Shown here: one piece after another, positions 15,172-23,183 of the stretch
How the letters are laid out: the number at the start of each line of letters is the position of its first letter
Numbering within the stretch: position 1 is the stretch's first letter
DNA from: Agriterribacter humi
Lineage (GTDB): Bacteria; Bacteroidota; Bacteroidia; Chitinophagales; Chitinophagaceae
Assembly: GCF_009192765.1 (NCBI RefSeq)
Contig: NZ_VOHQ01000005.1
Location: 62,001 to 126,000 of the forward strand
Direction: 5' to 3'
DNA length: 64,000 nucleotides
The notes under the pieces: model-generated
Told to the model about the DNA's origin: nothing
The model's database searches: none
The model's input: the letters and a program-made list of their open reading frames with translations, nothing else
Translations under genes and position numbers: made by a program

Positions 15172-17568
15172 ATGTTCAAAAATCACCTCACAACAGCGCT
15201 GAGAACGATAAGGAGAAATAAAATTTTTTCAGGCATCAATCTCCTGGGACTGGCGCTCGGGCTGGCCGCATTCTGGCTGATCGTTTTATATATAGCCGAT
15301 GAACTGAGTTACGATCGTTATAATGCCAATGCCGAAAGGATAGTACGCGTAGTGCAACATTCGCGGTGGAGTGACAATGATCTTCACCTGGCCCTAACTT
15401 CGGCTCCCTTTGCACCTGCATTGAAAACAGCTTTCCCTGAAATTGAAGATGCGGTAAGAATTAACACTGAAGGCGGAGGCATCATTACTTATGGAGATAA
15501 AAACATAAAACAGGGTGATATCGTATTTGCAGATAAAAGTTTATTGCATATTTTTTCTTATGATTTTTTATACGGTGATGCCGGTTCTGCCCTGAACCAG
15601 CCTTCGGCTGTAGTAATTACGAATAGCCTTGCCCTAAAACTTTTTGGCAGCGCCGAAAAGGCTTTCCACCAAACCATTTATTTTGATAAGCAGTTTCCAT
15701 CCACTATTACTGCCATTATTAAAGACATCCCAGGTAATTCGCATTTGCGCTTTAGTGCGGTACGCCCCTTCCCAGCTGATGATACGGGTGACTGGCAAAA
15801 TTTCAGCATCTATACTTACCTGCTTTTAAAGGAAGGGATTAATTATACAGAACTGGAAAAAAAGCTCCCGGCTTTTGCGGCTGAAACCATTCAAAAAGCA
15901 ATGGGAATTACGGATTATAAAATGGAGTTGCAACCGCTTACATCTATTCACCTGCATTCTAATCTTGGATACGAGCTTAGCGCTAACGGAAATATTAACC
16001 GCGTTTATACTTTTGCTGCTATCGCCCTGTTGATATTGATCATTGCCATGATCAATTATATGAACCTTACTACTGCGCTTTCTGCTTCACGCATAAAAGA
16101 AATTGGGGTGCGCAAAGCCATTGGTTCAGGAAAGCGTTCTATTGCAGGCATGTTCATTACAGAAGCAGTGCTGGTAACATGCATTGCGGCATTCATTGCA
16201 GCAGTTATAGTATCGCTAACGCTTCCTTTGTTTAATGAACTTACCGCAAAAGAGCTGTCGGCAAACCGTTTTGGTATTTTAAATACTATCCTTTGTTTGA
16301 TTGCATTTTCACTGTTAACCGGCTTCATCAGTGGTATTTACCCTTCTTTATTTTTAGCAAAATTTAAACCTATTCCTGCACTTAAAGGCCAATTGGGAAA
16401 GCAATCCGGAAGTATATTCTTCAGAAAGTCATTGGTGGTTTTCCAGTTTGTAATTACGGTGGTAATGATTGCAGGCGCTGTTATTATTTACCAGCAATTA
16501 CAATATGCTTTGCACACCAATCTCGGGTTTAACAAAGACGAAGTACTCACTTTTCATATTGATGATAAAAAGGTTCGCAATCAAATACCAGCATTAAAAG
16601 CACAATTGTTGCAAAACCCTCTTATAAAAAGCGTGGCTGCAGCAGGCAATCCTATTGGCAATAACAACCTGGGCGGCAATGGATATAAATATGAAGAAAA
16701 CAATGGCGCAGTTTCGGATCATACAAAAATGGCACAGGAATTAATGGTGGATGCTGATTTTGTAAATACAATGGAAATAAAACTATTAGAGGGAAGAAAT
16801 CTTTCTGAGGCTATACCCGCTGATCAATCCGGTTCCGTTTTAGTTAATGAAACACTGGTAAGGGAATTAGGGTGGAAAGAACCGGTTGGCAAACAAATGC
16901 TGAAAGCATCGGATGACGATGGGAACACAGCACCTAAAAAAGTAATAGGTGTTATAAAAGATTTTCACACGTATTCATTGCAACACAAAATAGAACCCCT
17001 GGTAATGGTAATGCCATCGGCCTCTTCTATGGAAGATAACCTGTATGTGCGGATTGCAAAAGGGAAAATTCCAGAGGGGCTTGCTTACATTGATAAAGTG
17101 TACCGCCAGTTTGATAAAACGAACCAGGCTACATATCATTTTCTTGATCAGAACTTTGCAAAGCAGTATGACGCGGAAAAAAAACAGGGCCAAATCGCTT
17201 TCTTATTTTCTATACTCGCCATCCTTATCGCCTGTCTTGGACTATTCGGCCTCGCTACTTTTTCTGTCAGCCAGCGCATTAAAGAAATAGGAATCCGCAA
17301 AGTACTTGGGGCCAGTGTGGCAGGCATTGTGGTCTTATTATCAAAAGATTTTTTAAAGCTTGTACTCATTGCATTGTGCATTGCTACTCCCATTGCATGG
17401 TACGCAATGAGCAAATGGTTGGAAGATTTTGCCTACAGAATCGAATTAACCGGAGGCGTATTTATTGTAGCCGGAATAACGGCTTTGGTTCTGGCATTGC
17501 TTACGGTAAGCTTCCAGGCTATCAAAGCAGCAGTTGCGAACCCTGTGAAGTCACTTCGAACGGAATGA
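15172..17568 (+). CDS. Gene 7: FtsX/MacB-type ABC permease, subfamily B; first gene of a putative sigma-54 unit
   Basis: A 798-residue permease beginning MFKNHLTTALRTIRRNK, a divergent form of the N-terminal signature. The linker is TSIHLHSNLGYE; TM2 reads IIAMINYMNL, without the usual cysteine, and the first loop is IKEIGVRKAIGSGKR (309). GIYPSLFLAKFKPIPALKG closes TM4. The second loop is IKEIGIRKVLGAS (about 703), TM6 keeps ACLGLFG, and the tail is NPVKSLRTE. It is one of only two genes preceded by a recognisable promoter. The 82-nt spacer to gene 8 has no hairpin, so genes 7 and 8 are probably co-transcribed. Confidence 0.95.
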   Translation: MFKNHLTTALRTIRRNKIFSGINLLGLALGLAAFWLIVLYIADELSYDRYNANAERIVRVVQHSRWSDNDLHLALTSAPFAPALKTAFPEIEDAVRINTEGGGIITYGDKNIKQGDIVFADKSLLHIFSYDFLYGDAGSALNQPSAVVITNSLALKLFGSAEKAFHQTIYFDKQFPSTITAIIKDIPGNSHLRFSAVRPFPADDTGDWQNFSIYTYLLLKEGINYTELEKKLPAFAAETIQKAMGITDYKMELQPLTSIHLHSNLGYELSANGNINRVYTFAAIALLILIIAMINYMNLTTALSASRIKEIGVRKAIGSGKRSIAGMFITEAVLVTCIAAFIAAVIVSLTLPLFNELTAKELSANRFGILNTILCLIAFSLLTGFISGIYPSLFLAKFKPIPALKGQLGKQSGSIFFRKSLVVFQFVITVVMIAGAVIIYQQLQYALHTNLGFNKDEVLTFHIDDKKVRNQIPALKAQLLQNPLIKSVAAAGNPIGNNNLGGNGYKYEENNGAVSDHTKMAQELMVDADFVNTMEIKLLEGRNLSEAIPADQSGSVLVNETLVRELGWKEPVGKQMLKASDDDGNTAPKKVIGVIKDFHTYSLQHKIEPLVMVMPSASSMEDNLYVRIAKGKIPEGLAYIDKVYRQFDKTNQATYHFLDQNFAKQYDAEKKQGQIAFLFSILAILIACLGLFGLATFSVSQRIKEIGIRKVLGASVAGIVVLLSKDFLKLVLIALCIATPIAWYAMSKWLEDFAYRIELTGGVFIVAGITALVLALLTVSFQAIKAAVANPVKSLRTE

Positions 17569-17650
17569 TTTTAAATTAAGATGGAGGCAGGATGAACATT
17601 CCTTCCTTATTAAAGCGGGATGAGAATAGAATAATTAACAAGCTATTTAT

Positions 17651-20029
17651 ATGATAAAAAACTATCTAAAAATTACCTGTCGGAATTTAATAAAGGACAG
17701 GCAATTTACACTGCTAAATCTTTCGGGGCTTTCAACGGGACTTGCTTGTGCATTATTGATCTGGCTTTGGTTAACAGATGAACTTCAGATGGATAAGTAT
17801 AATCCGAAAGATGAGCAACTCTACCAGGTAATGCAAAATATCCGTCAGGAAAATGGCATACAAACACTAGAAAACACTGCCGGAATTCTGGCTAAAGCTT
17901 TGGCAACAGAAATGCCGGAAGTAGAATACGCATCAACAGTTGTACCGGCTTCATGGTTTTCCAGCAGCGGGATTATTTCCTTTGACAACAATAGTATAAA
18001 AGCGGGAGGTCAGTTTATCAGCAAAGATTTTTTCAATATGTTCTCCTGTTCTTTTATAGAAGGAGATAAAAATAAATTATTGACCGGGAAACATTTCATA
18101 GCCATCTCTGATGAATTAGCCCAAAGGCTTTTCCACACGACCGAAAATGTCGTTGGAAAAAGCATTGAATGGAACCAAAACGAATTTAATGGTTCCTATC
18201 TGATAACAGGAATATTCAGGAAAAACCCGGCTGCTGCTTCTATGAAATTTGACGCTCTTTTTAATTTCGATTTATTTGTTGAAAAGCGGCCCGGCATGCA
18301 GGAATGGGGTAATAGTGACCCTTATACCTATGTGCTGCTTAAAGAAGGAACAAATGTTAATCAGTTCAATAATAAGATCAGAAATTTTTTTGAACAAAAA
18401 AGCAAAGAGACCGGAAGAACACTATTTATACGGCGATTTTCAGATAAATATCTTTATGGGCAATATACCAACGGCATAGTAACCGGGGGAAGAATTACCT
18501 ATGTGAAATTATTTTCTCTTATTGCCATCTTCATCCTTGTGATCGCCTGCATCAACTTCATGAATTTATCAACAGCAAAAGCCTCCCGTAAGGTAAAAGA
18601 AGTGGGCATAAAAAAAGTAGTAGGGGCACGCAGGTTGTCCATAATCATGCAATACCTTGGAGAATCTGTAATAATGAGTTTTTTATCATTATTCGTGGCT
18701 GTTGCATTAATTATCCTGTTGTTGCCTGCATTTAATGATATTACAGGTAAAACCCTCACCCTGCGGTTCAGTAACGCGCCTGTTTTATCCGTTATCTTAA
18801 TTACGCTTATTACAGGGATTGTGGCTGGCAGTTATCCTGCATTTTATATTTCAGGCTTTAAACCGGCTGTTGTTCTTAAAGGGAAACTTAAAACATCTCT
18901 GAGTGAATTATGGATCAGGAAGGGATTGGTGGTTTTTCAGTTCACCTTATCGGTAATTGCCATAGCGGCTGCTATTATTATTTACAGGCAGGTAAATTAT
19001 ATACAATTCAGGAATCCCGGGTACAGCAGGGATAACGTTATTGATTTCGCAATACCGCTCGAAATGGATCCGGCCAAGATCGCTGCCACAACGTCTTTTG
19101 TAAATGAATTAAAAAATATATCGGGGGTGATACAAGTTGGCAGTTATTATCATAACCTGAATGGAGACCACGGCGCTATAAGCGATTTTCAATGGCCGGG
19201 CAAAGATCCAACAAAAACGATCAATTTTTCGAACCTCGAAGTTGGCTATGGTTTTATTGAAACAGTTGGAATAAAAATGAAAGAAGGAAGAAGTTTTTCT
19301 AACAATAACAATACATCCGGAGAGATCATCTTTAATGAATCAGCTATAAAGGAAATGGGGCTTAAAGACCCCATTGGAAAAACGATAAAATTCTGGGGGC
19401 AGGAACGGCAAATAGTGGGAGTAGCCGAAGATTTCAATTTTGAATCGTTGTATCAAACCATAAAACCCTGTTTTTTCCAGGCTTATCCTGTTATGCCTAA
19501 TGTTATCGTTAAAATAAAGCACGGAACAGAGAAGCAGACCATTGAAATGATTAAAAAAATTTATAGCGATTTTAACAAGGGGCTGGTTTTTGATTACAAA
19601 TTCCTCGATGCTGAATACCAGGCCCTGTATGTAAGTGAAACAAGAGTATCTGTATTGTCAAAATATTTTACAGGACTTGCCATTATTATTTCCTGTTTGG
19701 GTTTGTTTGGGTTGGCCGCTTTTACCGCTCAACGAAAACAAAAAGAAATAGGGATCAGAAAAATTGTGGGCGCCACGGTAAGCAGCATAGCTATCATGTT
19801 ATCTAAAGACTTTATGAAACTCATACTTTTTGCTGTTTTGCTTGCATTTCCTCTAACATGGCTGACAATGAATAATTGGCTCAGTGAATTTGCTTACCGG
19901 ATCTCTATTGGTATGGATGTTTTTCTGCTGGCAGGAATATCAATTCTGTTAATAGCAATAGTAACCGTAAGTTTCCAGGCCATCAAAGCTGCGGTGGCGA
20001 ACCCGGTGAAATCGTTGCGCACAGAGTGA
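17651..20029 (+). CDS. Gene 8: FtsX/MacB-type ABC permease, subfamily A (LYQVM type)
   Basis: A 792-residue permease starting MIKNYLKITCRNLIKDR. Its first periplasmic domain resembles those of genes 13 and 23 (DEQLYQVMQN..., ...EMPEVEYAS), forming a distinct subset of subfamily A. The linker is DKYLYGQYTNGIVTGGR. The first loop reads KEVGIKKVVGARR (316), with Lys for Arg as in gene 13; the second KEIGIRKIVGATV (about 697). TM2 has ACINFMNL and TM6 SCLGLFG. The tail is NPVKSLRTE. R1 copy 3 starts two bases after the TGA. Confidence 0.95.
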   Translation: MIKNYLKITCRNLIKDRQFTLLNLSGLSTGLACALLIWLWLTDELQMDKYNPKDEQLYQVMQNIRQENGIQTLENTAGILAKALATEMPEVEYASTVVPASWFSSSGIISFDNNSIKAGGQFISKDFFNMFSCSFIEGDKNKLLTGKHFIAISDELAQRLFHTTENVVGKSIEWNQNEFNGSYLITGIFRKNPAAASMKFDALFNFDLFVEKRPGMQEWGNSDPYTYVLLKEGTNVNQFNNKIRNFFEQKSKETGRTLFIRRFSDKYLYGQYTNGIVTGGRITYVKLFSLIAIFILVIACINFMNLSTAKASRKVKEVGIKKVVGARRLSIIMQYLGESVIMSFLSLFVAVALIILLLPAFNDITGKTLTLRFSNAPVLSVILITLITGIVAGSYPAFYISGFKPAVVLKGKLKTSLSELWIRKGLVVFQFTLSVIAIAAAIIIYRQVNYIQFRNPGYSRDNVIDFAIPLEMDPAKIAATTSFVNELKNISGVIQVGSYYHNLNGDHGAISDFQWPGKDPTKTINFSNLEVGYGFIETVGIKMKEGRSFSNNNNTSGEIIFNESAIKEMGLKDPIGKTIKFWGQERQIVGVAEDFNFESLYQTIKPCFFQAYPVMPNVIVKIKHGTEKQTIEMIKKIYSDFNKGLVFDYKFLDAEYQALYVSETRVSVLSKYFTGLAIIISCLGLFGLAAFTAQRKQKEIGIRKIVGATVSSIAIMLSKDFMKLILFAVLLAFPLTWLTMNNWLSEFAYRISIGMDVFLLAGISILLIAIVTVSFQAIKAAVANPVKSLRTE

Positions 20030-20030
20030 A

Positions 20031-20256
20031 CCTCACCCCCCCTCTCCCCGCTGAGGAGAGGGGCGCCTAAGGTCAGTGCGTGTGGAGTAAATGTAAGAGG
20101 GAAAACAAGAAAACTTAAGATGACGGGAAATGAAAAACTAACTGATCGTTCAGGTGTGCAAGGAATTATTCTAAGGATGATATGGAAGAATCAAAAGTTT
20201 TGAATTGCACTGTAGTACCGTCCCTCTACATGCTGTGGAGAGGGATAGAGGGTGAG
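20031..20256 (+). repeat. R1 element, copy 3
   Basis: An uninterrupted 226-bp copy. The left hairpin is CCCCTCTCC...GGAGAGGGG, and the right one CCCTCTACA...TGTGGAGAGGG, followed by ATAGAGGGTGAG. The interior (AACTTAAGATGACGGGAAAT, CTGATCGTTCAGG, GATATGGAAGAATCAAAAG) is very close to copies at 22866, 33210 and 43944. It fills most of the 301-nt gene 8-9 spacer; the last 74 nt are AT-rich and unlike other leaders after the first ten bases. Confidence 0.85.
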
Positions 20257-20330
20257 TTTAATTGCTGAAGTCATTTGACAGCGCACAGCTAAATAAATTT
20301 AATTTTTAATAAAGAAATAATAAGTATTAA

Positions 20331-22784
20331 ATGAACACTTCCATTAAACCCATTTTACGGCATCTTTGGCGTCACAGATTATTTACGGTTCTCAATATTT
20401 TCGGATTGGCCGTAAGCATAAGTGCGAGTTGGGTCATTTACCGCATTGAAAGCTATGAATTCAGCTACGACCAGGCTGTACCCAATAAAGAAAATACGTA
20501 TAAAGTAATCACTGCGCTTAATTCGCCAGACAGGCAAAATGCTAAAATGGGTGGCGTGGCTGCACCATTATATGAAGGGATAAGACAGGAAATTCCGGGA
20601 GTGGCTAATGTAGTTCCTGTTTTCAAAAAAAATGTGAGCAGTATTGAAATAAATAGGCCCGATAAAATTTTCACCAAAGAAGATCCGGACAATATTATTG
20701 CAACTGATGTGTCTTATTTTAATATGCTGTCTTATAAATGGATCGCAGGCAGCAAGGCTGCCGCATTAAACAGCCCTAATGAGGTGGTACTTACCCAAAC
20801 CAGGGCGCAGGAATATTTTCCCAATCAGAGAACAGAAAATATCCTCAATAAAACAATTGTTTACTATGAAAGATCAGATACAATTAACAGAACCGTTACC
20901 GGCATTGTGGCCGATTATGTAACGCCCTCACAATTCACTTACAAAGAATTTGTATCGCTTCCTAAAAAAGACTATCAGCCGAACGCATGGACAAATACCA
21001 ATGGCAGTGATCAACTTTTTATACAGGTAAAGAAAGAAGCAAAAGCATCTGTTGTACTTCAGCAAATAAATGCCCTTTCTGCCAGGAAATGGAAAGATTT
21101 TGAAGCAATTACCGGGAAGGAAATAAAAATGTCTAAAAGCTATGAACTGTTGCCCGTACAGGATGTGCATTTTGCTACTGATGTCGAAGAATATGGTATT
21201 TCCAAAACGAGCAAACCGGTATTGTACGGGCTAATGGGAATAGGTTTTTTTCTTTTGCTGCTCGCATGTATTAATTATATCAATATGAGCGCGGCGCAAA
21301 TTCCGCAAAGAGGTAAAGAGATTGGTGTTCGTAAAACCCTGGGAAGCAGCCGCGGGCAATTGATCAGGCAGTTTCTTAGTGAAACGTTCATTACTGCTTT
21401 AATTGCCTGCGCGCTGGCGTTGATATTGAACAGTTTGGGTTTCGCGATTTTAAAAGATATTATTCCTGCAGGAGTGGCTCCCTATGGCTCTTTAGCCGAA
21501 GTCTTATTTTTTATGATAGCGCTTGCTTTGATAATTACCCTAATGGCGGGCATATATCCCGGCTGGCTCATTACCCGGCTCAAAACGGTGAATGTATTTA
21601 AGAATTTTTCTGTTGTTTCAAACGCACATCAGAAATTCAGTTTGCAAAAAACCCTTATCGTATTTCAATTTATCATTGCATTGGTATTCATTACCAGTTC
21701 CATGATCGTAGGTTCGCAATTGCGATATACGCTAAATGCCGATATGGGTTTTAATAAAGATGCAGTTGTGCTGGTAAGCGTTCCATGGAAATATAGTGGC
21801 GATGCAAAATATAAGGATAAACAATTTGCATTGCTGGGCCTGTTAAAGAATGAATCAGGCATTGAAAATATAGCATTGGGAAATGCACCTTTGTCATCGG
21901 GCTATTCCTCGAGCCCTTTTGTATATGAAGCTGATGGAAAGCCTGAAGTTAAAATGCAAACTTATAAAAAGAGTGGCGATACTACTTATCTTGATCTATA
22001 CCAGATAAAGTTACTCGCAGGCAGGAACTTTCATGCATCAGATTCCATGAGTGAGTATATCATAAACGAAACAGCGGCAAAAGCATTTGGCTTTACCAAT
22101 CCGCAGGATGCTGTAGGAAAAATGATAGGGCAATTGGGTAACCCTAAACTGCCGGTGGTAGGCGTGGTAAAGGATTTCAATACACAGGATTTTTATACCA
22201 AAATGGAGCCATTAGCAATTTCCAATGACAAAAACAACCTCTTTACTTTTAATATCAAACTCAGCAGTCATAATACTGCTCAATGGCAAAACACGCTGGA
22301 AAAAATTGAAAAGCAATGGTATCATTTTTATCCCGCAGAAAGCTTTCATTTCACTTTTTATGACGAAACCCTGGAAAAGATGTACACGCAGGAAAGGCAA
22401 ATAGGAGAACTCATTGACCTCGCCACGATCATTACCGTGCTGATCAGTTGCCTCGGATTGTTTGGACTGGCAGCGCTTACTGCTTTTCAACGTACCAAAG
22501 AAATAGGCATCAGGAAAGTATTGGGTGCTTCCGTTTCGTCAATTGTTTCTATGTTCTCAAAAGAGTATGTCATTTTAATATTGATAGCCATGTTGATTGC
22601 GACACCTGTGGCGTGGTGGGCGATGAATAAATGGCTGCAGGATTTTGCGTATAAGATTGATCTGCATTGGTGGATGTTTGGCCTGGCAGGCATCATTGTT
22701 ATGGCAATCGCTTTACTAACAGTTTGCTTCCAGGCAATCAAAGCAGCAGTTGCGGACCCTGTAAAATCGTTGCGCACAGAGTGA
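20331..22784 (+). CDS. Gene 9: FtsX/MacB-type ABC permease, subfamily C
   Basis: An 817-residue permease starting MNTSIKPILRHLWRHR, the most divergent N-terminus in the window, though TM1 (FTVLNIFGLAVSISASWVIY) is in the usual place. The linker is VQDVHFATDVEEYG; TM2 reads LLACINYINMSAAQ and the first loop GKEIGVRKTLGSSRGQ (329). The second loop is TKEIGIRKVLGAS (about 722). Extra length lies in the periplasmic domains. The tail is VADPVKSLRTE, with Asp for Asn. The ATG at 20331 is the first in frame, preceded by a pure AT-rich stretch. The stop is followed by a second tail. Confidence 0.95.
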   Translation: MNTSIKPILRHLWRHRLFTVLNIFGLAVSISASWVIYRIESYEFSYDQAVPNKENTYKVITALNSPDRQNAKMGGVAAPLYEGIRQEIPGVANVVPVFKKNVSSIEINRPDKIFTKEDPDNIIATDVSYFNMLSYKWIAGSKAAALNSPNEVVLTQTRAQEYFPNQRTENILNKTIVYYERSDTINRTVTGIVADYVTPSQFTYKEFVSLPKKDYQPNAWTNTNGSDQLFIQVKKEAKASVVLQQINALSARKWKDFEAITGKEIKMSKSYELLPVQDVHFATDVEEYGISKTSKPVLYGLMGIGFFLLLLACINYINMSAAQIPQRGKEIGVRKTLGSSRGQLIRQFLSETFITALIACALALILNSLGFAILKDIIPAGVAPYGSLAEVLFFMIALALIITLMAGIYPGWLITRLKTVNVFKNFSVVSNAHQKFSLQKTLIVFQFIIALVFITSSMIVGSQLRYTLNADMGFNKDAVVLVSVPWKYSGDAKYKDKQFALLGLLKNESGIENIALGNAPLSSGYSSSPFVYEADGKPEVKMQTYKKSGDTTYLDLYQIKLLAGRNFHASDSMSEYIINETAAKAFGFTNPQDAVGKMIGQLGNPKLPVVGVVKDFNTQDFYTKMEPLAISNDKNNLFTFNIKLSSHNTAQWQNTLEKIEKQWYHFYPAESFHFTFYDETLEKMYTQERQIGELIDLATIITVLISCLGLFGLAALTAFQRTKEIGIRKVLGASVSSIVSMFSKEYVILILIAMLIATPVAWWAMNKWLQDFAYKIDLHWWMFGLAGIIVMAIALLTVCFQAIKAAVADPVKSLRTE

Positions 22785-22813
22785 ATCCGTCATTGCGATG
22801 CGCCGCGGCGGAG

Positions 22814-22864
22814 AAGCAAAAAGCGGCGATAGCGAATCCGATTCAGTCATTGCGTACGGAGTGA
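22814..22864 (+). pseudogene. Relic C-terminal tail after gene 9
   Basis: In-frame codons read KQKAAIANPIQSLRTE-stop, a second copy of the conserved tail, 30 nt after the functional stop. The intervening 29 nt contain CGTCATTGCGA and the palindrome GCGCCGCGGCGG. The relic stop is followed by ACCTCACCCCC, the R1 left end that elsewhere directly follows the true stop, so the relic probably marks the ancestral gene end. Gene 14 has the same arrangement. Confidence 0.75.
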
Positions 22865-22865
22865 A

Positions 22866-23125
22866 CCTCACCCCCGCCCGACTGAACATCGTTCGGGCGG
22901 CCCGCCCCTCTCCCTGCCGAGGAGAGGGCTGCCTGTAAGGTCAGAGCGTGTAGAGTAAATGTAAGGGGGAAACACGAAAACTTAAGATAACGATAAATGA
23001 AAAACAACCTGATTGTTGAGATGTGCAAGGAATTATTCTAAAGACGATATGGAAGAACAAAATATTAAGCCTTGCACTGCAGTGCCGTCCCTCTCCGCTG
23101 AGTGGCGAGGGATAAGAGGGTGGGG
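22866..23125 (+). repeat. R1 element, copy 4, with nested mini-palindrome
   Basis: A 260-bp copy enlarged by a nested R4 palindrome (22875-22900) inside its left arm. The right arm reads CCGTCCCTCTCC...GGGATAAGAGGGTGGGG. The interior is nearly the same as copy 3. The 399-nt gene 9-10 spacer is fully accounted for by a relic tail, this element and an L2 leader. Confidence 0.8.
22875..22900. repeat. R4 mini-palindrome (forward)
   Basis: CGCCCGACTGAA-CATC-GTTCGGGCGG, a GC-rich hairpin inserted between CCTCACCCC and CCCCTCTCC of R1. The same site is occupied in the copies at 33210 and 52235. An inverted version lies at 38901. Confidence 0.7.
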
Positions 23126-23128
23126 ACA

Positions 23129-23183
23129 ATTGCTGAAAGCTGATAGCTGATCGCAAGAAGCTGACGGCTCAAAACTTACAATT
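23129..23183 (+). repeat. L2 leader before gene 10
   Basis: ATTGCTGAAAGCTGATAGC...GCTGACGGCTCAAAACTTAC-AATT-ATG. This is the form of L2 without the 24-nt palindrome; other L2 copies precede genes 11, 14, 19 and 25. Confidence 0.7.

Noticed and set aside
22667-22864. A 65-codon plus-strand gene overlapping the end of gene 9
   Set aside because: Its first part is gene 9 in another frame; only its end is meaningful, as the displaced copy of the family tail.
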